From Actinobacteria bacterium OK074 (GTDB taxonomy: Bacteria > Actinomycetota > Actinomycetes > Streptomycetales > Streptomycetaceae), in NCBI GenBank assembly GCA_001298575.1, contig LJCV01000220.1, forward strand, positions 1 through 64,000: a DNA stretch of 64,000 bases, read 5' to 3'. Shown here piece after piece: positions 1-8,303 of this stretch. Under the pieces are notes generated by a model. It was not told the DNA's origin, ran no database searches, and was given only the letters and a program-made list of their open reading frames with translations. A program made the position numbers and the translations under genes. How positions within the stretch are numbered: the first letter of the stretch is position 1; the number at the start of each line of letters is the position of its first letter.

Positions 1-380
1 GGCGGCTGGCCCGCACCGCGCTGCGGTTCGTCCGCACGGGGCGGTCGTGGCCCGCGGTCGTCTCCGCCGACCGGCTCGGCGCACTGGCCGCGCTCGCCCG
101 ACTGCGGGCCGAGGACATCGCCGAGGTCACCGACGTCGCCGTACTGGACCGGATCGCCGCCGAGCCGCAGGGCGAGGAGTTGCTCTCGGTGCTGCGCGCC
201 TTCTGTGCGACCGGTTCGACCCGCAAGGCCGCCGCGGAGGTCCACCGCCACCACAGCACGATCGCCGTCCGCCTCGCCCAGGCCGAGACCCGGCTGGGGT
301 TTCCGCTCACCGACCCCGTCGGCCGCACGCGCCTCGAACTGGCCCTGATCCTGCACCACTTGCGCGACACGGCGGAGTAG
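1..380 (+). CDS. PucR-type regulator, C-terminal part (5' end outside window)
   Basis: Reading frame 3 is open from the window edge to the TAG stop at 378-380. The last ~65 residues form a helix-turn-helix resembling the PucR C-terminal domain: LLSVLRAFCATGSTRKAAAE, then HRHHSTIAVRLAQ and a conserved LELALILHHL tail. Such proteins are DNA-binding activators with this HTH at the extreme C-terminus. The N-terminal sensing region is outside the window, so the ligand cannot be inferred. Gene and strand are clear; subfamily is moderately certain. Confidence 0.7.
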   Translation, partial: RLARTALRFVRTGRSWPAVVSADRLGALAALARLRAEDIAEVTDVAVLDRIAAEPQGEELLSVLRAFCATGSTRKAAAEVHRHHSTIAVRLAQAETRLGFPLTDPVGRTRLELALILHHLRDTAE

Positions 381-454
381 CGGGCGACGGCGCCACCCAC
401 CGGTACGGTCGTGGCCTCGGAACTCTCGGAGCCCCAAAAAAGTTTGGCCGCCGA

Positions 455-481
455 TGTCGAGAACCCGCGCCCGGCCCCGTC
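455..481 (+). promoter_or_regulatory. Putative ECF42-type promoter of the DGPF-sigma operon
   Basis: TGTCGA at 455-460 is followed after 17 bases by CGTC at 478-481, about 50 bases before the DGPF start codon. ECF42 sigma factors of Streptomyces are reported to use a TGTCGA -35 and a CGA/TC -10 and to control their own DGPF-sigma operon. The match is by eye, but its position in front of exactly that operon supports it. Confidence 0.55.
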
Positions 482-532
482 CCCGCCGTGAACGCGACCA
501 CAATGGTCGTACCGGCACCGAGGAGAACCACC

Positions 533-958
533 ATGGCCAAGTACCTGCTCCTGAAGCACTACCGCGGCGCCCCGGCATCGGTCAACGACGTGCCCATGGA
601 CCAGTGGACGCCCGCGGAGATCTCCGCCCACGTGGGGTACATGAACGACTTCGCGGCCCGGCTGGAGAAGACCGGCGAGTTCGTCGACAGCCAGGCGCTC
701 GCCCCCGAGGGGACGTTCGTCCGGTACGACGGCGAGGGGCGCCCGCCGGTCACCGACGGCCCGTTCGCCGAGACCAAGGACGTCATCGCCGGCTGGATGG
801 TGATCGACGTCGACAGTTACGAGCGCGCCGTGGAGCTGGCCGGTGAGCTGTCGGCCGCCCCCGGGGCGGGCGGCAGGCCGATCCACGAGTGGCTGGAGCT
901 GCGGCCGTTCCTGGGCCCGCACTCCACCGTCACGGACACGGAGTGCACCTTCAAGTGA
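533..958 (+). CDS. YCII-related DGPF-domain protein
   Basis: A 141-residue protein of the YCII/DGPF family, named for the signature seen here as VTDGPFAETKD near residue 83. Family members are small, dimeric, ferredoxin-like alpha/beta proteins of mostly unknown biochemistry. The ATG at 533 follows GAGGAGAACC, a good ribosome binding site. The stop codon overlaps the GTG start of the sigma factor gene (GTGA), so the two are translationally coupled. This pairing is the hallmark of ECF42 loci, where DGPF genes are the usual regulatory targets. Confidence 0.88.
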   Translation: MAKYLLLKHYRGAPASVNDVPMDQWTPAEISAHVGYMNDFAARLEKTGEFVDSQALAPEGTFVRYDGEGRPPVTDGPFAETKDVIAGWMVIDVDSYERAVELAGELSAAPGAGGRPIHEWLELRPFLGPHSTVTDTECTFK

Positions 959-2100
959 ACGAGGTCCTGCTGAGGAGCCTCACGCCGGGCGTGCTCGGGA
1001 TCCTCGTCCGCCGCGGAGCCGACTTCGCGGCGGCCGAGGACGCCGTGCAGGACGCGCTGGTGGAGGCGGTCCGCGTCTGGCCCGCCGACCCGCCGCGCGA
1101 TCCGAAGGGCTGGCTGGTCACGGTGGCCTGGCGCAAGTTCCTCGACCGGGCCCGGTCGGACACCGCCCGGCGCCGGCGCGAGGACCTCGTCGACGAGGAA
1201 CCGGCCCCCGGGCCCGCGCCCGCGGTGGACGACACGCTCCAGCTGTACTTCCTGTGCGCCCACCCGTCGCTGACGCCGTCGTCGGCGGTCGCGCTCACGC
1301 TGCGTGCCGTCGGCGGGCTCACCACCCGGCAGATCGCCCAGGCGTACCTGGTGCCCGAGGCGACCATGGCGCAGCGCATCAGCCGGGCCAAACGGACCGT
1401 CTCCGGGGTACGGTTCGACCGGCCCGGCGACGTCGCCACCGTGCTGCGCGTCCTCTACCTGGTCTTCAACGAGGGCTACTCCGGTGACGTCGACCTCGCC
1501 GCCGAGGCGATCCGGCTCACCCGGCAGCTCGCCGCCGCGATCGACCACCCGGAGGTCTCGGGCCTGCTCGCCCTCATGCTGCTCCACCACGCCCGGCGGG
1601 CCGCCAGGACCACGCCCGACGGGGGCCTCGTACCGCTCGCCGAGCAGGACCGCGGCCGGTGGGACACGGAGGCGGTCGCCGAGGGCGTCGGGATCCTCCA
1701 GGCGGCGCTCGTCCGCGACCGGCTGGGCGAGTTCCAGGCCCAGGCCGCCATCGCGGCCCTGCACGCCGACGCGCCCACCGCCGGGGAGACCGACTGGGTG
1801 CAGATCGTCGAGTGGTACGACGAACTCGCCCGCCTGACCGACAGCCCCATCGTCCGGCTCAACCGCGCGGTCGCCGTCGGCGAGGCCGACGGAGCGCGCG
1901 CCGGGCTCAAGGCCCTGGCGGAACTGAACGACGCCCTCCCCCGCCACACCGCGGTCGCGGCCTACCTCCACGAGCGCGACGGCGACCTGGCGACGGCGGC
2001 ACGGCTCTACGCCGAGGCGGCCCACAAGGCGCCCAACCTCGCCGAGCGCGGCCACCTGACCCGCCGGGCCGCCCGGCTCAACGCCCACCTGCGCCACTGA
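955..2100 (+). CDS. ECF42-type RNA polymerase sigma factor with C-terminal extension
   Basis: A 381-residue extracytoplasmic-function sigma factor. Sigma region 2 is near residues 10-80 (DFAAAEDAVQDALVEA, then GWLVTVAWRKFLDRAR) and region 4 near residues 110-155 (LTTRQIAQAYLVPEATMAQR). About 220 further residues follow; they look helical and TPR-like, as in ECF42 factors, where this extension is needed for activity. There is no anti-sigma gene nearby. The GTG at 955 is chosen because it overlaps the upstream stop codon; an earlier in-frame start would read into the DGPF gene. Confidence 0.88.
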   Translation: MNEVLLRSLTPGVLGILVRRGADFAAAEDAVQDALVEAVRVWPADPPRDPKGWLVTVAWRKFLDRARSDTARRRREDLVDEEPAPGPAPAVDDTLQLYFLCAHPSLTPSSAVALTLRAVGGLTTRQIAQAYLVPEATMAQRISRAKRTVSGVRFDRPGDVATVLRVLYLVFNEGYSGDVDLAAEAIRLTRQLAAAIDHPEVSGLLALMLLHHARRAARTTPDGGLVPLAEQDRGRWDTEAVAEGVGILQAALVRDRLGEFQAQAAIAALHADAPTAGETDWVQIVEWYDELARLTDSPIVRLNRAVAVGEADGARAGLKALAELNDALPRHTAVAAYLHERDGDLATAARLYAEAAHKAPNLAERGHLTRRAARLNAHLRH

Positions 2101-2207
2101 CGGGCCATGCGCTGGCCCACCGGCGGCATGATCCGCACGGCCGAGCGAAGTGATCACTCGATCGTGAGTTTGCCCGCTCCCGCGCCCGCCGGGTCGCGAT
2201 GCTGCTG

Positions 2208-2265
2208 GGGCCTGTTGCGAAAGTCCCGCCGTTCGCCCGACAGACGGGACTTTCGCAACAGGCCC
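2208..2265. terminator. Perfect long inverted repeat, likely terminator (or small mobile-element remnant)
   Basis: Positions 2208-2228 and 2245-2265 are perfect 21-base inverted copies around a 16-base loop. The hairpin lies 108 bases after the sigma factor stop and before an unrelated operon, which fits a terminator. No T-run follows, as is common in Streptomyces. The outer sequence GGCCTGTTGCGAAAG resembles terminal repeats of IS6-family elements, but no transposase is present. Confidence 0.6.
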
Positions 2266-2316
2266 TGGGACGGCGCGCGACCGGCGCCGTGCGGACGGCG
2301 GTGGGCGGGGAGTGGC

Positions 2317-2598
2317 ATGACGGACGACGCGGGACGACGCGGGGGCGCGGACGAGCGGGCGGTCCTGCTCGTGGCCGGGCTGGCCGAGCTGGCGGTGAGC
2401 ACGGTGGGCTCGGCGCTGGGGACGGTACGGGGGCTGCTGCGCCGGTCGGACGCGGCGGCGCTGGCGGCCGACGCCGAACAGGACCTGCTGGCGCGCGGGC
2501 GGCTGGTGCTGGACCGCTGCGCGGCCGTGCCCCCGGCGCATCTGGAGACCCTGGCCCGGCACGTCCTGGCCCGGCAGGCCGCCGCCGATGACGTCTGA
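2317..2598 (+). CDS. Small helical protein before polyprenyl synthase gene
   Basis: A 93-residue Ala/Leu-rich protein that I do not recognise. It looks all-helical, with a mildly hydrophobic stretch (AVLLVAGLAELAVSTVGSAL) at residues 14-33. The ATG at 2317 has GGGGAG just upstream; the frame is open further upstream but runs through the inverted repeat at 2208-2265, so the later start is preferred. Its end overlaps the polyprenyl synthase start by 11 bases, indicating one transcript and coupled translation. It may be a partner of the prenyltransferase; that is inference only. Confidence 0.6.
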   Translation: MTDDAGRRGGADERAVLLVAGLAELAVSTVGSALGTVRGLLRRSDAAALAADAEQDLLARGRLVLDRCAAVPPAHLETLARHVLARQAAADDV

Positions 2599-3643
2599 AC
2601 GCTGGGAGCCGGCCGTCTTCAAGGCCCGCGTCGACGACGTACTGCACCGCTTCGTGGCCCGGGAGGCCGATCAATTCGCGGCGGTGGACCCGGCGTTGGG
2701 CCCGGTGGCCGAGCAGCTGGAGGCCGCGGTCGCGGACGGCAAGCGGCTGCGGGCGGCGTTCTGCTACTGGGGCTGGCGCGCGGTGGGGCAGCCGGACAGC
2801 GACGCGCTGGTGCGGGCGGCGTCCTCGATGGAGCTGGTGCACGCGGCGGCGGTCGTGCACGACGACCTCATCGACGACAGTCCGCTGCGGCACGGCCGAC
2901 CCACCGCGCACATCGCCCTGCGCGGTGCCGTACGCCGCCGCCCGCGGTCCGCCGCGGCCGCCAGGTCGCTGGCCATGCTGGTCGGGGACCTGCTGACGGG
3001 GCTGGCCGGGCAGCTGTTCACCACCAGTGGTCTGCCCGCCGCGTATCTGGCCCGGGCCCGGCCGCTGTGGTCGGTGCTGACCCGGGAGCTGATCGCGGGC
3101 GAGTGCCTGGAGATCCTGCGGACCGGGGCCGAGCCGGACACCGCGGCGTCCCTGAAGGTGATCCGGTACAAGACCGCCAAGTACACCGTCGAGCAGCCCC
3201 TGTTGATCGGCGGCGCCCTGGCCGGGGCCGGCGGGCGGCTGCGGTCGGGCTACTCGGCGTACGGGCTGCCGCTGGGCGAGGCGTTCCAGCTGCGGGACGA
3301 CCTCATCGGCCTGTTCGGGAACGTGGCGGACACCGGGAAGGCCGGCGCCGACGACGTCCGCGGCCACCGGCCGACGGCGCTGCTCGCGGAGACCTGGCGG
3401 GTGGCCGGTGCCGACGACCGGGAGCGGCTGCGCGCCCTCCTGGGGCGCCCCGACCCGGACGGCGCCGGTCTGCGCGCGGTCCGCGAGCTGATGCGCCGGC
3501 TGAAGGCACCCGACCGTGTCGAGGCCATGATCGCCGCGCGGGTGGCGGAAGCGCTCGGCACCCTCCACGAGTTGGACGTTCCCCCGCACGCCGCCGCGGC
3601 CCTGACCGCGCTGGCGCACTCGGCGGCCGTCCGCCTCTCGTAG
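2588..3643 (+). CDS. Polyprenyl diphosphate synthase (isoprenyl transferase, trans type)
   Basis: A 351-residue member of the trans-isoprenyl diphosphate synthase family, which condenses allylic diphosphates with isopentenyl diphosphate. Both Asp-rich Mg2+/diphosphate motifs are present: HDDLIDD from residue 91 and QLRDDLIG with D237-D238. The conserved chain-elongation region RYKTAKYTVEQPLLIGGAL lies between them. The ATG at 2588 is inside the upstream gene. No terpene cyclase is adjacent; the next gene is an MpaB-type oxygenase, so the product may be a linear prenyl chain or a quinone side chain. Chain length cannot be read from the sequence. Confidence 0.9.
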   Translation: MTSERWEPAVFKARVDDVLHRFVAREADQFAAVDPALGPVAEQLEAAVADGKRLRAAFCYWGWRAVGQPDSDALVRAASSMELVHAAAVVHDDLIDDSPLRHGRPTAHIALRGAVRRRPRSAAAARSLAMLVGDLLTGLAGQLFTTSGLPAAYLARARPLWSVLTRELIAGECLEILRTGAEPDTAASLKVIRYKTAKYTVEQPLLIGGALAGAGGRLRSGYSAYGLPLGEAFQLRDDLIGLFGNVADTGKAGADDVRGHRPTALLAETWRVAGADDRERLRALLGRPDPDGAGLRAVRELMRRLKAPDRVEAMIAARVAEALGTLHELDVPPHAAAALTALAHSAAVRLS

Positions 3644-3722
3644 GCCACTCGCGTCCGCCCGTCGTAGCCCACCCGCCGGGAGCGGCAAAAGCCCCGGCAG
3701 CAGCAGAGACCAGGAGCCCGCC

Positions 3723-4907
3723 ATGCCCCGCATGCCTCGCACCGCGACCAAGACCGACACCCCGCCGGACGACCTGCGCCAGGTCGGCGACGAACTCGCC
3801 GACGCCACCGTCGCCGCGCTGTTCGACCGCGGGGAGGTGGGCAGGTTCAACACGCTGATGCGTTACGTCTCCACCGCGGGCGCTCCCCTGCCCGACGGGC
3901 TGCCCGACGTGGCCCGCGAGTATCTCAGGGTCACGAGTGCCCCGCCGGACTGGGTCGACTGGGACGAGATGGAGCGGGCCCGGCTGTTCTTCATCGACAA
4001 CAACGTGCACATCTCCACCGCGCTGTCCTTCGCCGCCATGCCCGCCTGCTACCTGGTCCCACCGGTGGCGAAGCTGCTGTCGGCCAGTCACGCGCTGAGG
4101 TACCCGTCCAAACGGATGGCGGAGACCGGCCAGTTCACCGTCTACCTGATGCGGCCCGACGCCTTCGAGGCGGGCAGCCGCTTCGTCCCCGCCGCCCAGA
4201 AGGTCCGCCTCCTGCACGCCTCGATCCGCCACCACCTCCTGCGCGAGAACCGGTGGGACACCGCCGCGCTCGGCACGCCGATCTGCCAGGAGGACATGAT
4301 CGGCGGGCAGATGTTCTTCTCGCTGCTGGTGCTGGACAGCCTGCACCGCCTCGGGATCCACATGTCGGCGGAGGGCGCGCAGGCGTACTTCTACGCCTGG
4401 CGGGTGGTCGGCGCCATGCTCGGCGTCGACCAGGACGCCGCGCCCCAGGACCTCGACGAGGCCCGGCGGTTCCTCGACCGGTACCTGGTCCGGCACATGG
4501 GACCGACCGAGGAGGGCGCACACCTGATGCGCCAACTCATCGACCTCTACGAGGAGGTGGTGCCCGGCACCTTCTTCGACCCGGTCGTCTCCGCCCTCGT
4601 CCGCCACCTCGTCGGCGACACCTGCGCCGACTGGCTGCGCGTGCCGCGCACGCCGTGGGACACCGTCGTCAAGGCCGTGCCCCACCTGCTCGGCGTCCTG
4701 GAGGGCATCGAGGACCGCTCCCCGCTCGGCGCCTGGGCCCTGGACCGCCTCGGCCACCTCACCACCGTCCTCGAACTGTCCTCCCTCACCCGCGGGCGCG
4801 TGATGCACTACGCCATCCCCGAACAGCTCAGGAAGGAGTACGGCATCGCCAACACCACGCCCCGCAACCGCCGTTGGACCCCGCCCGCCTCCACGGTCCC
4901 CTCCTGA
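3723..4907 (+). CDS. MpaB/latex-clearing-protein-type oxygenase (DUF2236)
   Basis: A 394-residue protein of the DUF2236 family, which includes rubber-cleaving Lcp (a b-type haem oxygenase) and MpaB. Typical blocks are FFIDNNVHISTALSFAAMP, RLLHASIRHHLLRENRW, TPICQEDMIGGQMFFSLLV and AYFYAWRVVGAMLGV. The ATG at 3723 follows GACCAGGAGCCCGCC. It lies 79 bases after the polyprenyl synthase. Because characterised relatives cleave or oxidise polyisoprenoid chains, the pair may make and then oxidise a prenyl product. No signal peptide is evident, so cytoplasmic action is likely. Confidence 0.82.
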   Translation: MPRMPRTATKTDTPPDDLRQVGDELADATVAALFDRGEVGRFNTLMRYVSTAGAPLPDGLPDVAREYLRVTSAPPDWVDWDEMERARLFFIDNNVHISTALSFAAMPACYLVPPVAKLLSASHALRYPSKRMAETGQFTVYLMRPDAFEAGSRFVPAAQKVRLLHASIRHHLLRENRWDTAALGTPICQEDMIGGQMFFSLLVLDSLHRLGIHMSAEGAQAYFYAWRVVGAMLGVDQDAAPQDLDEARRFLDRYLVRHMGPTEEGAHLMRQLIDLYEEVVPGTFFDPVVSALVRHLVGDTCADWLRVPRTPWDTVVKAVPHLLGVLEGIEDRSPLGAWALDRLGHLTTVLELSSLTRGRVMHYAIPEQLRKEYGIANTTPRNRRWTPPASTVPS

Positions 4908-4922
4908 TGCCCCCGGCGGACC

Positions 4923-5969
4923 TCAGTCGACGGCCGGCGCGGTCGGCACCCCCGGCGGCATGTTGAACGGTGTGACCACCTGGATCGCCGACGGCAGCGA
5001 CGGGCCGTCGTCGGGGAGTGCCCGGTGGGCGCGCATGACGGTCTGGCAGGCGCGCCGCATGTCCTGGCGCAGGTCGTGGTGGAGGACCGCGGACAGGCGG
5101 CGCTCGCACAGCAGCCGGGTGTTGTCGTGGTCGAGGTCGTGCGCGATGAACACCGCGCACTCCCGGCCGAGCGCGTCGAAGGCGTCCAGGGTGGCGAGGT
5201 TGCCGCCGCCCGCGGAGTAGACGGCGATGATGTCCTCGTCCCGCTTGAGCGCCTCCAGGACGAGGTCGTGCTGGGTAGCGTCGAGGCCGTCGCTGTCGGT
5301 GACCTCCACCAGGGACCGCCGCGGGTCGGCGAGCCGCATCGCGCTGCGGAAGCCCATCTCGCGCTCCTCCTCGCCCCGGAAGGAGCCCCGGCTGATGGTG
5401 GTGAGCACGTTGCCGGGCCGCTTGCCGAGCCACTGGCCGAGGAGGTAGGCGGCGGTGGCGCCGGCCGCGCGGTTGTCGATGCCGACGTACGCCAGGCGCG
5501 CGCTGTGGGGCAGGTCGGTGACCAGGGTGACGACGGGGATGCCGGCCGCGACCAGGCGGCCGACCGCGGCGGCGATCTCCGGCTCGTCCGGGGCCTTCAG
5601 GATCACGCCCTGGGTGCCCCGCTTCGCGATCTTGTCCAGGGTGTCGACCAGTTCGGCGGGAGGACACGCCTGCCGGAAGTGGAAGCGCGAGCGCACGAGG
5701 GCGGGGTGCAGGGAGGGCAGTTCGGCTTCGAGCGCCTCCCGGACGGCGGTGGAGAACCGCTCCGGGGTCTGCATCACGATGTCGATCATGAAGGTGCGGC
5801 CGCCGAGCCGGACCTGGCTCTGCTGGCGGTCGAGATCCTTGATGGCTTCGCGCACCTCCCTGATGGTGCTCTCCGTCACGTTGCCCCGCTGGTTGAGGAC
5901 GCGGTCGACCGTGGCCGTGCTCAGTCCGGCCTGCCGGGCGATTTCCCTGATCGGGTAGCGGTGCCGCAT
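4923..5969 (-). CDS. LacI-family transcriptional regulator
   Basis: A 348-residue LacI/GalR-type regulator: an N-terminal HTH (IREIARQAGLSTATVDRVLN, residues 7-26), a hinge, then a periplasmic-binding-protein-like sugar-sensing domain (GVILKAPDEPEIAAAVGRLV; AGIPVVTLVTDLP). The HTH carries TVDRVLN rather than the more common TVSRVLN, a variant seen in LacI proteins of sugar and inositol ABC loci. It is divergent from the PhyH-Gfo/Idh operon and shares its promoter region, so it most likely controls that operon and itself. Confidence 0.88.
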   Translation of the reverse strand: MRHRYPIREIARQAGLSTATVDRVLNQRGNVTESTIREVREAIKDLDRQQSQVRLGGRTFMIDIVMQTPERFSTAVREALEAELPSLHPALVRSRFHFRQACPPAELVDTLDKIAKRGTQGVILKAPDEPEIAAAVGRLVAAGIPVVTLVTDLPHSARLAYVGIDNRAAGATAAYLLGQWLGKRPGNVLTTISRGSFRGEEEREMGFRSAMRLADPRRSLVEVTDSDGLDATQHDLVLEALKRDEDIIAVYSAGGGNLATLDAFDALGRECAVFIAHDLDHDNTRLLCERRLSAVLHHDLRQDMRRACQTVMRAHRALPDDGPSLPSAIQVVTPFNMPPGVPTAPAVD

Positions 5970-6076
5970 GACTGATCCCCAGATCGATGATTGATTTTTG
6001 ATGCATTGATAAGCATTGAATGATGGGTTCGAGTTATCAAGACTGGCAGAAACGCACGGACTGCGAAAGGACCCTG
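5970..6076. promoter_or_regulatory. Divergent promoter region with repeated GCATTGA elements
   Basis: This A+T-richer spacer separates the LacI gene from the PhyH gene. GCATTGA occurs twice (6003-6009 and 6013-6019), ten bases apart, i.e. on one DNA face. ATCGAT and ATGCAT dyads lie just upstream. It is a reasonable place for the LacI operator, although no clean LacI-type palindrome is visible. Confidence 0.4.
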
Positions 6077-7255
6077 ATGTCTCCCGTAGCCGCAGGAACG
6101 CGGACTTGGCTCACCGAGGCGGACTGCGACCTCGACGTGTTCCGCTCACTCGTGGAGCAGCGCACCGACCCCGCCGACCACCCCTCGGCCGAGCGGATCG
6201 AACAGAACGTCCCGCTCTACGACAGCGACCGGCTGCGCGCTCTCGCGGCCACCGCCGAGGGACGCAGGGACGTACAGAGCGAGCTCGTCGGGGCGCTGCT
6301 GGACGGGCCCGGCATCGTGGTCCTCAAGAACGCCTTCCCGGACGCGGCCGTCGTGGACCGGGCCTCCGACGCCTTCCGCGCGCTGATCGAGGAGGAGCGG
6401 GCGGGCGGCACGGCCCGCGGCGACCACTTCGCCAAGCCCGGCGCGAACGACCGCGTCTGGAACGCCCTGGACAAGGTGGCCGTACGGGCGCCGGAGGTGT
6501 TCGCCGACTACTACGCCAACGACGTCCTGGAGCTGGTCTCCGAGGCGTGGCTCGGCCCCGCCTACCAGGTGACCTCGCAGGTCAACGTGGTCAACCCGGG
6601 CGGCGCGGCGCAGAGCGTGCACCGCGACTACCACCTCGGCTTCCTCACCCAGGCGCAGGCGGCGGCCTACCCGGCGCACGTGCACCGGCTCTCGCCGACG
6701 CTGACCCTCCAGGGCGCGGTGGCCCACTGCGACATGCCCGTCGAGTCCGGCCCGACGCTGTACCTGCCGCACTCGCAGAAGTTCGAGCCCGGCTACCTCG
6801 CCTGGCGGCTGCCGCGGTTCGTCGAGTACTTCGAGGCCAGCCACGTCCAGCTGCCGCTGGAGCAGGGCGACGCGGTCTTCTTCAACCCGGCGCTCTTCCA
6901 CGCCGCCGGGCACAACCGCTCGGCCGGCATCCGCCGCATGGCGAACCTGTTGCAGGTCTCCTCGGCCTTCGGGCGCGCGATGGAGAGGGTGGACCGCGAG
7001 GCGATGGCGAACGCGCTGTTCCCGGTGCTGCTGCGCCGCAAGTCCGAGGGCGTCTCGGAGGACTGGCTGCGCCGCGTGGTCGCGGCCACCGCCGAGGGCT
7101 ACCCCTTCCCCACCACCCCCGCCCTCGACCCGCCGGTGGCCGGGCTCGCCCCGCCGTCCCAGGCGGACATGCTCGCTCAGGCCGTCGCGCAGGGGTGGGA
7201 CCCCGAGCGGCTGCGCCAGGAGTTGCGGGCCGCCGCCGAGCGCCGCCAGAGCTGA
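6077..7255 (+). CDS. Phytanoyl-CoA dioxygenase family (PhyH) Fe(II)/2-oxoglutarate oxygenase
   Basis: A 392-residue PhyH-like non-haem iron oxygenase. The facial triad is visible as the HxD of SVHRDYHLGF and the distal His of ALFHAAGHNRSAG, whose Arg probably holds 2-oxoglutarate. The ATG at 6077 follows GAAAGGACCCTG and is preferred over the ATG at 6020, which lies inside the repeated putative operator elements. It is first in an operon with two Gfo/Idh dehydrogenases. PhyH proteins next to sugar dehydrogenases probably hydroxylate a sugar-, cyclitol- or amino-acid-like substrate; the substrate is unknown. Confidence 0.83.
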   Translation: MSPVAAGTRTWLTEADCDLDVFRSLVEQRTDPADHPSAERIEQNVPLYDSDRLRALAATAEGRRDVQSELVGALLDGPGIVVLKNAFPDAAVVDRASDAFRALIEEERAGGTARGDHFAKPGANDRVWNALDKVAVRAPEVFADYYANDVLELVSEAWLGPAYQVTSQVNVVNPGGAAQSVHRDYHLGFLTQAQAAAYPAHVHRLSPTLTLQGAVAHCDMPVESGPTLYLPHSQKFEPGYLAWRLPRFVEYFEASHVQLPLEQGDAVFFNPALFHAAGHNRSAGIRRMANLLQVSSAFGRAMERVDREAMANALFPVLLRRKSEGVSEDWLRRVVAATAEGYPFPTTPALDPPVAGLAPPSQADMLAQAVAQGWDPERLRQELRAAAERRQS

Positions 7256-7301
7256 AGCAGCAAGAACCGAGCCGCACTTCAGCAGAAGGAGCAGAATTCC
7301 C

Positions 7302-8303
7302 TTGCGTATAGGCATCATGGGGCTGGGCCGCATCGGCAGCTTCCATGCACAGACCCTGTCCGGGCTGGACGCGGTCGACTCCCTGGTGGTCACGGACCCG
7401 GTGGCCGCGGCCGTCGGCGCCGCCACCGAACGCTTCGGGGCCACCGCGGTGGACTCCCCCGAGGCCGTGCTGGCCGCCGGTGTGGACGGCGTCGTGATCG
7501 CCGCCGCGACCGACGCGCACCCCGGGCTCATCCTCGCCGCCGTACGGGCGGGCATCCCCGTCTTCTGCGAGAAGCCCGTGGCCCACGGCGTCGAGGAGAG
7601 CCTGGAGGTGCTGCGCGCGGTCCAGGGCAGCGGCGTCGAGGTGCACATCGGCTACAACCGGCGCTTCGACGCGGGCTGCGTGGCCGCCCGCCGGGCCGTG
7701 CTGAGCGGCGAACTCGGCGACCTGCACACCGTACGGTCCACCACCCTGGATCCCGCTCCCCCGCCGCCCGCCTATGCGGCCGTCTCCGGCGGCATCTTCC
7801 GCGACTGCTCGGTGCACGACTTCGACATCGTGCGCTGGGTGACCGGCCGCGAGGTGGTCGAGGTGGTCGTCACCGGCAGCAACCGGGGCGCTGCGTACAT
7901 CCGCGAGGCGGGCGACGTCGACACGGCGTCCGCCCTGCTCACCCTGGACGACGGCACCATCGCCGTCGTCTCCAACTCCCGCCACAACGCCCGCGGTTAC
8001 GACGTGCGCCTGGAGCTGCACGGCATGAAGGACAGCATCGCGGTCGGCCTGGACGACAAGCTGCCGCTGCGCTCCGTCGAGCCGGGCGTCACCTTCCCGG
8101 CCGGGGTGCCGCACACCTTCTTCATGGACCGCTTCGCCGCCGCCTACCGCGCCGAACTCACCGCGTTCACCAAGGTCGTCGCCGGTACCCGTACCTCTCC
8201 CTGTACGGTCGCGGACGCCGTCGAGGCGAGCCGCATCGCCGAGGCGTGCACCCTGTCGCTGCACGAGTACCGGCCCGTCCGGCTGGACGAGGTGCCCAAG
8301 TGA
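7302..8303 (+). CDS. Gfo/Idh/MocA dehydrogenase, inositol 2-dehydrogenase-like
   Basis: A 333-residue NAD(P)-dependent dehydrogenase. The N-terminal Rossmann motif is [13 protein letters not shown], the Lys of EKPVAHG is the family catalytic lysine, and [17 protein letters not shown] matches the Asp/His region of IolG-type myo-inositol dehydrogenases. The TTG at 7302 follows AGAAGGAGC. It overlaps the next Gfo/Idh gene by a GTGA junction. In this context it likely oxidises a cyclitol or sugar C-OH to a ketone. The family assignment is secure; the inositol specificity is inference. Confidence 0.85.
   Translation: MRIGIMGLGRIGSFHAQTLSGLDAVDSLVVTDPVAAAVGAATERFGATAVDSPEAVLAAGVDGVVIAAATDAHPGLILAAVRAGIPVFCEKPVAHGVEESLEVLRAVQGSGVEVHIGYNRRFDAGCVAARRAVLSGELGDLHTVRSTTLDPAPPPPAYAAVSGGIFRDCSVHDFDIVRWVTGREVVEVVVTGSNRGAAYIREAGDVDTASALLTLDDGTIAVVSNSRHNARGYDVRLELHGMKDSIAVGLDDKLPLRSVEPGVTFPAGVPHTFFMDRFAAAYRAELTAFTKVVAGTRTSPCTVADAVEASRIAEACTLSLHEYRPVRLDEVPK

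Noticed and set aside
2208..2265. A complete insertion sequence
   Set aside because: The inverted repeat is only 58 bases long overall and contains no transposase; no flanking duplication is evident.
6020..6076. ATG 6020 as the PhyH start
   Set aside because: It lies at the repeated GCATTGA elements and has no ribosome binding site; ATG 6077 follows GAAAGGA and fits the family length.
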